Assembly: GCF_040712315.1 (NCBI RefSeq)
Contig: NC_134013.1
Location: 84,450,001 to 84,514,000 of the forward strand
Origin: Castanea sativa
Taxonomy: Eukaryota; Streptophyta; Magnoliopsida; Fagales; Fagaceae
Direction of reading: 5' to 3'
Length of the DNA stretch: 64,000 nt
The position numbers and the translations under genes were made by a program. The notes beneath the pieces were generated by a model, which did no database searches, had not been told where the DNA came from, and was given only the letters and a program-made list of their open reading frames with translations. Of the stretch, positions 1 to 11,239 are shown piece by piece; position 1 is the stretch's first letter; every line of letters starts with the position of its first letter.

Positions 1-528
1 CTATGATACCATCCGTGAAACCCTCACACCAATCATATTTAGTATCTTGATTTTAACAACTATGTTTGTGACGCAAATGGAAAAGGGAAAGATGCTGAAT
101 CTCATTCTAGGTAGAATCCACCAGAATTAAAGAAACGTTGATTTTATTGAAACTTATAGCGTTTAGAGTTGAGACCATGATGATTGTTCTTATTATCAAG
201 CTAAAACATTATTCAGTTTTTGTTGTTGGCAGATTGGGATTCGAATTTCAAATCTCTTATTTGATAATAAAAGACTTTACCAGTTGAGTTAACTGAAACT
301 CACAAATTGCAAATATATTTAAAGGCTTCAAAAAACCTATATTACCAATAAAAAATATTCATAAGCAAATCCTAATTGACATAATACCATAATAGGACTC
401 TAATTTAACTAGTAAGAAGTCCTAAAATCAAGGAGACTAAAAACTATAAATCCTAAAAGTAGAAGAATTACATTCAAAATAAAAAAATTAACAAAAGGTA
501 AAAATAGACCCATACATTCTATCCCACA
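1..528. other. 3' flank of GLR pseudogene A, no gene
   Basis: AT-rich sequence downstream of the broken GLR copy. No open frame worth calling was found on either strand. The only recognisable item is a tRNA-like SINE head on the minus strand (separate entry). Confidence 0.5.
225..300 (-). mobile_element. tRNA-derived SINE-like relic
   Basis: Read on the minus strand, positions 290-273 resemble a pol III A box (AACTCAACTGGTAAAGTC) and positions 250-236 resemble a B box (GAAATTCGAATCCC). The roughly 25-bp spacing fits a tRNA-derived SINE head. It does not fold into a full tRNA with an acceptor stem, so I call it a degenerate SINE and not a tRNA gene. Confidence 0.4.
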
Positions 529-2660
529 TCACTTTGAATTTGAACAAAGACTTTTGTTTTGTATAACCACACGGTCCAAATCAATCGTTACTTCAATGGA
601 ATTCCTTGAGTCTAATTTAGAAACATTGTGACTTGCTACAACAGGTCTCCTTGATTCTTCTTCCTTCCAGGCATGTGAAGAGAAATCTTTCTGGTCAAAA
701 TGTTTTGCCATTTTAACTAATTTGGACCAACAAGAGTTGGTAGAATCGTCGCCATTCAAAACATGCCAATACGAGTAAAAGAACTTAAGACATAAACCAA
801 GAGTGAGACCATAGAAGAAATTCCTGCTATGACGAAGAGACCCCAAAAGTTGTCTACACCAAGATTAGGACTATATGAAGAGACTGTGGTGCTTTGATCT
901 TCATAGGTTTTACTTGAAAAGTACTTCTGTCCAATAGCTCCAATTTTGTCGCTATCTTGAGTGATATTCAATATTGCCCTCAAAATGTAAGGGACTAAAG
1001 GAGATCCTTGCCAAAAGGCCTGAAAAATCATATTACCAAATTATAGAATTTCAGGGGCGGGGGAAATAGAATGCCCTTGATCAATAGGTTAAATATTCTC
1101 TTATACACTCATTTTAGATGCACTTTTTTACACAATATTCACAATGACATGCCCTAATGTACACTTTTTAAAAGGTGAAAAGGTAACACACACATCTAAA
1201 ACCAGGAAAAATGAATGCAAAAAGTAGATATGAAATAATGAAAAATGAAGGAGAGTGTCTATTACACACATAGAGAGACTTCTATGTTTTTGAAAAGTAT
1301 GTGTACTATGTGTGCATTAAGTGATGGGCACTAGATATTTCTCAAAAAATAAATATTAAAAGTGGATGTAAAGTAATGAGTGTGAGAAAATCAGTACCCT
1401 AAAAGAATGATAGAGGTGGATTTTTTTTTGTTTTTTGTTTTTGTTTTGTTGAGAGAGAGAGAGACTCACAAAACCAAGTCCATCTATTTTATAGGTGGGT
1501 CCAACCATAGTATACATAGAGAAGAGTTTGATATAGGGGATTTCATCAAAAATTGCCGCAACCCCACCATTGTAGGTTCCTTTTGGCAATGCTTCATGAT
1601 ACTCATCAGGGGTCACATACGGCTTCAACTTGGATTCATCGAAATCTAATTGTTTTATTAGAAGCCCCTTAACAAAGGAATACTTTTGATATCCAACAAA
1701 ATAACCATTCTTTTTAATCTATTTTTTGTCAATAAATGTAGGTTGCAATCTTTGTACCGTTAATATCGAGGTTAGGTTTGCAGTATAACTTTGAGTCAAA
1801 ATGAGTACCACGAAAATCCATATAATTAGCACAAATCTTGACCAATTATTTACCACGTTTTCTCCTGCAACCTGCAGGTATCATTCAATTATTATTACTT
1901 TACACATGCATAAATAATATCCATGTTTTGAATTGAATCGAATTAGAAAAAAAAGAATAAAATGTTGGGAAATATAAACAAAACTAATGTAGTTTTCTTG
2001 TAAAATACGTAACCCTCTTGAGATTTTGAGTGTATAATACATAACCCCTTGTGGTATTTGGATGTAACAATAAACCCCTTTAGGTTTTTGAGTGTAAATC
2101 AACCCCCCCCCCTTTGGTATTGTTTTATGTGAAAATGAATATCTAAATATGGATATACGTTATCATATTAGCAACTCAACATTTATTTTCATGGATGTTT
2201 AACAACATAATTAGCAACTAGCAAGATGACAAGTTATTATTAATAAATGAAAAAATGATGTCAATAATGAATCCAAATGAGAACCTATTGAAAATTTGTC
2301 AACTTAACTATTGTGAAATTGTTGTATTTGAAGAATTGCTCCAAGAGTTTTTGAAACAAAAAGAAAAACATATCTGGTGGCATTTCATAACATGCCTGTA
2401 GTTGTTGTAGTAATAACTCCATCCCCAGAATCCTTTGTGAAGAGAGTAAGTCTTGTGTGATAGTCATAATTCACAGCATAAAAGTCATTGAGTGCCATGG
2501 ACATGTAGCTATTTGCCACTCTTCCCACTGGAGACTTCAAATCAAGAACTACACCAACTGGTATCACCTCCTTTGCCATCAACAAAGGCTCATGACCTTA
2601 GAGGCAAAGGCTGAGCAATAGAAAGGATAAGAAAGTGAGGAGGTGCTTTTGGTTTGCCAT
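529..2660 (-). pseudogene. GLR pseudogene A (glutamate receptor-like, exons 1, 4 and 5 only)
   Basis: Broken third copy of the local clade-II-type glutamate receptor-like gene. Exon 1 (2396-2660) encodes the MANQKHLL signal peptide and the start of the amino-terminal domain. Exon 4 (1470-1864) encodes M3 and part of S2. Exon 5 (529-1019) encodes the rest of S2, M4 and the tail. Exons 2 and 3 (most of the amino-terminal domain, S1, M1, pore) are absent: intron-3-like sequence up to about 2200 passes directly into intron-1-like sequence by about 2370. Further lesions: a stop codon inside the signal peptide (about 2599-2601), a stop in exon 4 after TFIDKK, a 15-bp in-frame loss in S2 (B has LAKFC plus flank where A has only KLFSMYTM), and a one-base loss near 790 that puts M4 in two frames. 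The exon 1 donor reads GC where B and C have GT. It cannot make a channel. Confidence 0.9.
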
Positions 2661-2839
2661 TGTCAAGGAGCGGCATACAAGAAAAAAAATCAAGAAATAA
2701 TCCATTCCACAACCTTCTTAACTAGAAAGAGGGGATTCCCCGGGGTGACACGATATTGATAGAAGCTTTGTTTGATTCTCTTGACAATGAAATTGAGAAG
2801 GTTGCAAAAGAAACCTTTGAAGTCGCATTAGCATCTAGT

Positions 2840-3615
2840 GACTATATATATACATATGAGATGGGTTCAAGTTACATTTGATATAACTCTTGTAAAGTTA
2901 CACATTTTTTAACTGTAGATTCATAAAAGATTTAACGGCTAAAAAAATTCATTAAATGCTATTGGTTTTCATCTCATTCATAATTAATACTAGCATTTTC
3001 TCTCTCTCCTTATTTATTGTTTTTCACTTGATTAAAGGCTAGACTGCCATTTGCATTTCTATACTTGAAAAAAAATAAACTATACAAAAAACGGATGTTA
3101 TCAACTGGACCAAAGTCATTGGCATTTTTTTTTCTGCTTTGGTTACGTTTAGATTTTTCATGGAAATTATATATGCCTCTAGTTATCAAATCCTCCAGAT
3201 CCAATATAAGGATATGAAGCTTGGTGGTCCTTGGCATATTTTATTTTGTGTTTGTGTTAACTGTTATGATCCCACTTGTATGTGCATATTGCGTGGATGC
3301 AACTCTTTGTGTCTGCAAGAGAGGGAGAGATTTTTCTGGATCTAGCAATTATTACTTTGAAGGAGAAGATGACACTTAAAAGAAAATAGTGAGGCTTCCC
3401 CATTTTTAACCCCACGTTTGAAATTGGTTCAAATTAATATAAGGAGAGAGAGAAAATGTTAGTATTAATTATCAATGAGATGGAAACCAATAGCATTTAA
3501 TGATATTTTTTTAGCCGTTAGATCTCTCATGAATCTACGGTGTAAAAAATGTGTAACTTTATAAGAATTACACCAGATGTAACTTGAACACATCTCTATT
3601 ATATATCTGCTGAGA
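2840..3615. mobile_element. MULE-type transposon with long terminal inverted repeats
   Basis: The first and last roughly 190 bp are inverted copies of each other. For example, the left arm contains ATGAGATGGGTTCAAGTTAC and the right arm contains its near reverse complement GTAACTTGAACACATCTC. The 10-bp direct repeat AGCATCTAGT flanks it at 2830-2839 and 3616-3625. Long TIRs with a 9-10 bp duplication fit the Mutator superfamily. The interior (about 3030-3400) has only short frames that I do not recognise, so it is non-autonomous. It sits 180 bp upstream of the pseudogene A start; the homologous upstream region of gene B (about 20550) lacks it. Confidence 0.8.
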
Positions 3616-3664
3616 AGCATCTAGTTACTATTAATTGTTTGAAAATGCTGTCTTATTAAAAGAT

Positions 3665-4032
3665 GGGTAAATTACGTTTTTGGTCCCTATCCTATACACC
3701 ATATTTCAATTTGATCCCTAACCTTTCAATTGTATCAATTTAGTCCTTAACCTTTCAGTATTGTGTCAATTTAATCCTTGCAGTTATCTTTTTGATGAAA
3801 ATTGATGACGTGTCTAATCACCAAAATAAAAAATTAGTTTTCGTTAATATGACAATAAACTAAAATTTTATTTTGGCCTTTTTTCATATAAGCAATTTTC
3901 ATCTAATACATAATGGCAAGGACAAAATTGAAATGACACTAAAAGATTAGGGATCAAATTGACACAATTGAAAAGTTAAAGACTAAATTGAAATATGGTG
4001 TAAAGGTTAGGGACTAAATATGTAGTTTACCC
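3665..4032. mobile_element. Mutator-type MITE, 368 bp
   Basis: Ends with GGGTAAATTAC and GTAGTTTACCC. The arms are long inverted repeats built from TTTGGTCCCTA-like and TTAGGGACTAA-like stretches. A perfect 9-bp target duplication TTAAAAGAT lies at 3656-3664 and 4033-4041. It has no coding capacity. It inserted beside the MULE, in sequence homologous to the gene B upstream region. Confidence 0.85.
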
Positions 4033-4041
4033 TTAAAAGAT

Positions 4042-5430
4042 AGAAGGCTAGCTTTAGACTGACGTTAGAGTTTTTGGGGATGTAACAGTTGACTTACTTC
4101 GCTAATTGGCTTTACTTTGAGAATATTTCGTCTTTCATTCATCACTCAAGAGTCCAACATGTAAAATTGGCCCCTCAAGTATTTGTGTTACAACTTACAA
4201 TAACGCTAATAATGCTAGTATTACACTATTTTAATTTTATTGGACAAAATAAAAAGGTGTTTGAATTCAATTGGGAAACTTAATGTATTGCATTTAAGGT
4301 ATTGTATCTAAGTTTTACTTCTTCTTTTTTTAATTAAACTTTTTAGGGCTTTTACCAATTTTCAACTTTTGTTAGCCAAAAAATTAATAAATCTATTGTG
4401 AAGATTTAAATTTTACCATCTATAAATCTTGAGTTTGATGAAACCTAATGCAAAATTTTAAATTCCCCATGAGATTCAAAGCTTGGATTCAGGATCAGAA
4501 ATCTTGGCTCTAAATCCCTTTCATATGCCACCATTCTTCCTGAGGTGCAATGTCATAGGTTAGTTGAGTTGGGCGAGTTGGCCTCTATGTTGACTAGTTC
4601 ACACCTTTAGACTTTGTCTTTTTTTGTCATGTACATAACAAATATATTTCTCTCTCCTTATAGGTATACAGTATACAATGGCTCAAGGCTCAAAACTCGA
4701 CAAACAAAACCATTTTTCTTTCTTTAAGAAGATGATGAAGATTGCAAGGTGTTGCGCGTGGGTGTTTTTATAGCTGAAAAATCTCTTTGCCATGTTTATG
4801 GTAGTGAAACGAGTGCTATGATTTTGAAGCTCCGTATTGAAGTAATTGAGTTTGTGTTGTGTGAGTGTGTTCTAAGTTCAAACTAAATATAAACTACAAT
4901 GATATAAGTTTTATAAACAACTAGTCGCAGAACCATGCTATGCGTAAGTTTACTATATATAATTTATCTCCTTAAAAATCAAATTATTTCTAAAAGTATT
5001 TTTCATCTCTCCATCTCTACAAATATATCATTCTATTATTCTGGGGTTCTTTTTTTGTTGGGAAAATATTGGATGTGTTTCATTGATATGATTCTTTTTT
5101 CAAGTGATCTATATTTTTCAAACTTTTGTTATAGTGTATTATGTTTTTTTTTTCTACAACTAAACTTTTTATAGTTTCAAATTAATTATTTAAATTTCTC
5201 ATTCAATCAAGGAGATTGTCATGTTAATCAAACTTCATCACAAATTTACAATTGATATTATTCAAATAATTGATAGGCACATTTAAGTACATATTCATGC
5301 AAATTATATTTTGATATAAACTCAATTTGTCACTTCCAAAATATCTAAAAAGTAACTCAAACCAAAACTATAAGAAGGAGGGAGAGTACAAGTGATGACG
5401 AACTCACAAAACACACCACCAATATATATA
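4042..5430. other. Intergenic, AT-rich, no gene
   Basis: No credible gene. The start (4042-4100) still resembles the gene B promoter region near 20620-20660. At about 4921 the motif ACTAGTCGCAG followed by a CATGCTATGCG near-palindrome looks like a Helitron 3' terminus read on the minus strand, but no matching 5' end was found. A (TG)n tract begins at 5431. Confidence 0.4.
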
Positions 5431-6287
5431 TGTGTGTGTCTGTGTGTGTGTGTGTGTGTGTGGGGGGGGGGGGGGAGAGTGATAGGCCTAGGAATACATA
5501 TCTATGTATCTACTGGGCCAGAGCCCCAATCCGAGGACAATAAGTAGTCTGAGGAAGGAAAAATATCTTCTTAAGAATCCGTGTTGGTAAGTGAAGAGGT
5601 AAAGTCTAATTAAGATCATTCGAGAAGGTGGTCCGAATACTTCCTCGGCTAAGCAAAGCCGAGGTCGGAAGGTACGGCCTGCTACCCAGAAGCAACACTC
5701 TAAGAGATCCTGTAGGTAAGGATATACATCATGAAAGCATAGGACAAGGAAAGGCTATGAAATATCTAAAAGAAAACTGCTATCACCGCATTGAATGCTC
5801 TATAGCTAACTCTCTGGTCGCATTAATGAGGAAGTGATGCCTAAGCAGCAGTGTTCAGCCTTACAACTACTTCCAAAGGCTTCGAGAAGGTGCTAATGGG
5901 ACAAGTATCCAAATCAACAATCTGATCCATACGTAAAAGGTAGAAAGAGAGGAGGAAGTATGGTATAAAAAGAAGAGGAGACCCTAAGGGTAGAGGGATT
6001 GGAGAAGAAGGAGAGAAAAACATTGTAGACTTAGAAACAATATTTGTAATCTGTCATTAAGTGGATATATAAAGAAGAACTAGCCTCCTCGGATTGGATC
6101 TAAGGACAATTTACCTTATATAAAAATTGCTTCATCTTTATTTTGTTGTTATCATAGCCCATTACAATTGATATACAAACTCATTAGAACCTAGATTTCA
6201 AATCAACTCTCTATAAATTCATTGTATAGGGCTTTTTGGGCCTATTCCCTTCCTCTTTTGAGCTTAGTTGCAAATTGTGTCTCTACA
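5431..6287. mobile_element. Solo LTR (family E, copy 1)
   Basis: Related to the elements at 56458-57259 and 59518-60269: shared internal stretches such as CCGAGGA, the ATTAATGAGGAAGTGA region and the GGGCTTTTTGGGCC end. It ends in CTCTACA and is flanked by ATATA on both sides (5426-5430, 6288-6292). That duplication is weak evidence because both sides lie in TA-rich DNA. The 5' end runs into a TG/G microsatellite, so the start is approximate. A TATAAAAAG box lies near 5964. No internal region or second LTR is present. Confidence 0.65.
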
Positions 6288-6449
6288 ATATATATAGCCA
6301 AATCTTAGAAAAAATCCAATTAGATTTTAATTGGATCCTCAATTTTAAGCTACTTGTCCCATTTAATTTTTAATTTTGTGCCAAGTGAATTATTGAGCGT
6401 AAAAATTGAAAAATCTAAATCTAATTAAATTCTAAACCATATATATATA

Positions 6450-7368
6450 TGTTAAGTGAAAATGAATTGACCCTTGCAATTAATTAATTAATTACCCAAG
6501 TTAATTAATTAGATCAAATTTCATAAAATAGCGTGACAGTACAAACAAATCACTAAATTATCTAAATGCAGCAAAAAATAAATTTGATACAGGTGATTTG
6601 TCTACGAATGGGAAAAACTACCAAGGCAAAACCCCACCAGCTGATTTTAAGGTCATCACTCCCAAGAATCTACCATTATCAATTACAAGCGGTTACAAAT
6701 ATAAGAAATCTTATCAAACCCTTTGGTCTATCCCAAAATACCAACCTACAGTTGAACCCTTACCCTAATACCCAATTGGACTTGTATTGTAGCTGCAATC
6801 TTTCTATTCAATGCATGAATCTCAATACGTGACTAACCAATGATGCACGAATCCCAGTACGCGACTAACTCTAGCAACTTGAAGAGGTTGTTGGCTGCAA
6901 AGCTCTTCAGTTTATCAACAATAAAGATCAGGAAGCTCCTTGATCTTGGCATAAAGATGTAGTAACTTCTTTCAGAGAGAACAAGGCACTTGATCACCAT
7001 TTACATGTGCGACGGCCTTTAAAATAAGCCTTATATATGTCTAGGGTTGTGAGAAAAGAAACCCTATACAGATATACAAGCATGGGCCGAAAATTAGATC
7101 TAAAATTTCTAATTTCGTAAGTCTCGAAAAAACAGCTTCTATCGAGCTTCGACTTTAAATCTTGATAGAAGTCTTTCTGTTGAGATTACTGTTAAACTTT
7201 AATGAACAGCTCTTCTTCACTTGTTTCTTGGTCAGATCTTCATGGCTTTAACACTTGACTTGAATAACATGTTTCTTGAAGTCTTAAACCCATCCTAGAT
7301 CTACCCAAATACAAGTGAAGTGTATTTTGTTAAAGAATTAGCCAATTACATAAAATTTGTCTCTAACA
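6450..7368 (-). repeat. 3' LTR of the Copia-type element
   Basis: Aligns along its length with 13211-14141, for example the shared blocks AATAGCGTGACAG, AACTTGAAGAGGTTGTTGGC and ATATGTCTAGGGTTGTGAG. It is the 3' LTR because the polypurine tract adjoins it at 7369-7382 on the minus strand. Confidence 0.85.
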
Positions 7369-7382
7369 ATCTCCTCTTTTGG
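7369..7382 (-). other. Polypurine tract
   Basis: Minus-strand CCAAAAGAGGAGAT immediately precedes the TGTTAGAGA start of the 3' LTR. This is the expected plus-strand priming site. Confidence 0.75.
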
Positions 7383-8522
7383 AAATCAGTGACAAAACCA
7401 CAACAAAACAAATAATCATGAGAGAAGTCTTAAATCACTAAACTCATAACCACTTGTTGTATTACAAAATAAATTTGATAATGCTGAAAATCGTCAGTAA
7501 GCTGAATGGTCCTCATGTGCCCTCGTTAACGTACGCAACACAAATAAAAAGGAAACCTTACAGAGAGTACTGGTGTCATACCGGCCAAAGACCCTTCAAA
7601 GATTAAGTTAGAAAATAGAATTTTCTATCACTCCAAAGTGCCAGAGCTAGGGTATTATTATGCGTACCTTGAATTCTGAGGGCTTTGGGGTTTTTATAGT
7701 AGTGTAGAGTCGACCTTAATTTCTTGGTTGAGAGGGTATTTCCTAGTAGAGAAGATCCCCATATTTCAAAGGATCCTTTCCTTGTAGGGCTTCCCCTGAT
7801 TGTGGTTGGGCGTAAAATGCAAGGTATTTCCATATTAGGACTCTTGGAGGCCACTTAGTCCACGTTGGTGCCACGTGGCTATCGCCCGTTTATGTTGCAT
7901 CCGTCCACATTAAGGCTCTGTCCACTTCAAGGAGTCTATCCGTTCAAGACATGACTCCATATGCTGGACTTTGACTTGTTGGGCTACCCATACCGTCTCT
8001 CATGGTATCATCGTCGCTTACACTTAACTTGGAAAATTGAATCCGTCTACTCCAGGATTTATCCCTATCAAAATTTCTTCCTAATAAAACTTCTGAAAAA
8101 CTTTGCAAGAAAAGAGTTTACTACTTGATAAACTTTCACAACTTGTCTTTCTGAAACACTTAAACAAAACTCATCAAGGCATTATGTGTGAAACAGAATA
8201 GGATTGTGTACATAAAGAAACATGTGTATAAAGATAGAATAGAAACAACACATGTAAAGGTAGGTGAATAAAACATACATCATCATCATATATAAAAATA
8301 AAGTACAATGTATGTAAATAAATGGTCACAAGACCGATATACAAGAGGCTAATGTAAATCTAGAAGAAAAGAAAATACATAAAGTCTTCATTACGTCCCC
8401 TAATACTATATACACTCCTCCTATCAAAAAAGTCCTATACTAACTCTCCCCCTAAGTACATGACTACTCTCAAACTCAAAACTACTTCCTTCTTTTTATC
8501 ACGAATGACATGGGGCAAGTCA
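7383..8522. other. Retrotransposon interior, non-coding, possible nested LTR
   Basis: No gene. The stretch from about 7573 (TGTCATACCGG) to about 8050 has LTR-like character: on the minus strand it contains a TATAAAAACCCC box near 7690 and would end in GGTATGACA. I could not fix its other end or find a target duplication, so a nested solo LTR is only a suggestion. The rest (8100-8522) is AT-rich sequence downstream of the transposon-like ORF. Confidence 0.35.
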
Positions 8523-9826
8523 CTAAGAGGTCGTCATGTCGTCATCATCGAAAGAGTCAACATCATCCTCATCACCATCAACCTCATCATCAGGTGAGGA
8601 CTCTGAAGAAGGAGAGGGAGAAGGAGCAAGATCAGTCATGCGAACCGGGGCAATGCGGCCTACTCGGGTGTTCATATGACACATCTCATTAGTGAGATAG
8701 TCAAGGCGACCACCAAAGTCAGCCTGCATTCGCTGAAGCTGCTCCGTGATGGCCTCGAGGGTCACACCACTAGCTGCAAAGGAAGAAGGAGCAGAAGAGG
8801 ACATAGCCGAAGATGGTGGAACAGCAGGAGCCGTAGGATTGGTCATCTCCACGCGTGGCCGCTTCGACTAAAACTGAGCCTCACTCCACCGGACAGAACC
8901 AACGCTAATGGCACCCATAACGGTGAAGAGAGGAATGGGAATAAGAAAGTGTGTAAGGATACGCGTGATAGCTGAAGGGAAGATGAGCTTATCACGTGTA
9001 ATAATGTCCTAATACACATCTACAATAAATGTGATGAAGTGAAAGGGAAAGTTGATGGTAAGATCCTTCATCAAAGAAAGAAGAAAATGAACACGTGGCT
9101 CAGTAATGGAGTTATAGTGAGACAAAGGTGTGAGAGTGAATGTCATCACCATGTTAAGGAATCTCAGGCCTTTTGCAAAACCTGAGCATGGAGTGTTTAG
9201 CTTACCACCCCATTGGAAGAAGTCCTAAAAAAATGGGAGATGAGTTAGTCTCTAGACACGGTTTGGAGACGATCACAACCAAGGTAGTCAAGATGCATTA
9301 CCCTACGGACTCGTAGAACCTCGACAACAAGATCCTAGGTAACTACAATACATGTACCTCTGAATAATGTAGCGAACTGAGACACAGAGGTATCAATGCC
9401 ATGTATGTTGGAGTATAAATCCTATATAAACACGAGGGGACAACACACGGGTTTCTCACAGAGAGAAATCCATCCCCGAGTCCGAATGACATTGGGTAGC
9501 GTAGTATCGGAGAAATCCGACAGAATGACCCAGCGTTCCGGATGAACACCACAGTCCTAGAAGTTCTCAAAGAAGTTCGTCTTGGCCTTTTCATCTGGGA
9601 ACCGAATATGAAAGGGTACGGGAGGATCAAAAGAGGCGGAGAAATCCGATAGAATGACTTGGTGTTCCGGATGAACACCACAGTCCTGGAAGTTCTCAAA
9701 GAAGTTCGTCTTAGCCTTCTCATCACGGAACCGAATATGAAAAGGTACGGGAGGATTAGAAGAGGATGACCCGAAACCTTGAAGGAGGTTCCGAGCTGGA
9801 GTAGATTTGCTTTGTTTGGGTGCCAT
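8523..9826 (-). pseudogene. Decayed plant-transposon-like ORF inside the retrotransposon
   Basis: Starts MAPKQSKSTPARN at 9826, followed by PFHIRFRDEKAKTNFFENF, HPERWVILSDFSD, VIRTRGWISLCEKPV, then a Ser/Pro-rich linker, EAITEQLQRMQADFG, MCHMNTRVGRIAP and an acidic Ser/Asp tail ending DDDDMTTS at 8523. I recognise this arrangement from abundant repeat-derived plant proteins often labelled putative plant transposon protein; its biochemical role is unknown to me. The frame is interrupted by several stops and frameshifts between about 9560 and 8860, so it is dead. A 129-bp in-frame tandem duplication repeats the FHIRF...FFENF part. It lies in the same orientation as gag, downstream of it. Confidence 0.65.
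9540..9800. repeat. 129-bp tandem duplication within the transposon-like ORF
   Basis: The block containing AAGTTCTCAAAGAAGTTCGT occurs at 9561 and again at 9690, a period of 129 bp (43 codons), with a few substitutions between copies. Because the period is a multiple of three, the duplicated protein segment stays in frame. Confidence 0.8.
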
Positions 9827-11239
9827 AACGCAGTCTATCCAAGAGAGAGAGAGAGAGAGAACAAAAGGAAACACATGTTTAGAGTAGATATGAAAAGAAC
9901 GTATGCATGAATATGTGACATGAGAATTTAAAAGCATCATGGGTAAAACCCAATCCAAACCTAACAGTATTCACATTAATAATCAAGCACACACTCCTAA
10001 AATGCATGAAACATAATTATAATGCAAAAAAAATTTAGATGGATTAAGAATTTGTCAAGAAGACAGAAAGCACAGGAAAAATTCTCGATGGATCGAGAAG
10101 CTATCGAGGCAACTGTCAAGACCTGAAGAAGAAAGCTCGATAAAAAGGAATTTGTCGAGGATGTGTTGAGAAGTTGTCGAGCTTGAAGAAAGAAGGTTTT
10201 TCAAGAAGGAAAAACACATAAAGATGAATGCAACACACAAGCTACTCACATAAACATCCAAGCCACATATTAAGCTCTCAAATCTCATCTTAAACAAGAT
10301 GCAAAGCATTCATAGATCCAAACACACGCACACTAAACAAGTTTAACCAATTTTATATTTCAAAAACAAGTTAAGACAGTTTAGTGAGCATATATCGACA
10401 CATGTATCTCTTGTGATGGCCAAATCACATTGTACCTGCACATATATCAAAAATAGCAAAGAATTTGCGTCTTGTGTTTGAAACATAGTAAGAGTGCATA
10501 AGTGTCTCATATTATGAAGATTTGAGATATGAGAAAATCAAATACACTCACACACAATCATAACTATTTGATTGGGACTATCACTTTTGAGGTATATCAT
10601 ATAACTCTCACATTTCCTAGAAACATGCTTACAATCATTTTAAAAGCATTTTGATCTTTTTTGCTTTTATATTTGTTGCATATTTTCTTTTTGAACATAT
10701 CATGCATGGGCATATAAAAGAGAAAAGAGATACCCAATTATGTAAGCCAAAACATCACAATTTTGCTATGCTGAAGCACATAACTGTTATACATGATTGG
10801 CAGGCTTTAGTGGTGAGATGGTTATTTATAACTTTCTCTTAGGATTTTCTAGTTCTTCTGGTCAAAAAGAGTGATATGAGTATTAAGTATAAAAGATTAC
10901 TTAATCGTATTCATCACCAACACAAGCCATAAAGCTTACTTGCTTAATTGTGCATTAAAATGCTCATCTAAGTTACAAGAAATACAAAGTTTAGAAAACT
11001 TTGTTTCAATGGCCATCTAGGGTACACAAGTACCAATATACACAAATACACTGTTTTTGTATTTTTCTAATTTTTCAATTTTTTTTATGAAAAACAAAAA
11101 TAAAACAAATCTGGAAACAAACAAAGGAAAACATGTAAACATACAAAGCATAAAACTAGATTGACTCAAAAACAAGAAAGCGAAACAAACAAGTAATGCA
11201 AAAACATAAAAGGTGGGAGAGAAAAAGTGACTGAATCAC
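9827..11239. other. Retrotransposon interior between the two ORFs, non-coding
   Basis: AT-rich, with no recognisable domain on either strand. It contains a (GA)n tract near 9842-9860 and stretches such as TCGAGAAGCTATCGAG near 10096 that echo motifs in the LTRs. This is where pol would be expected in a complete Copia element, but it is absent. Confidence 0.5.
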
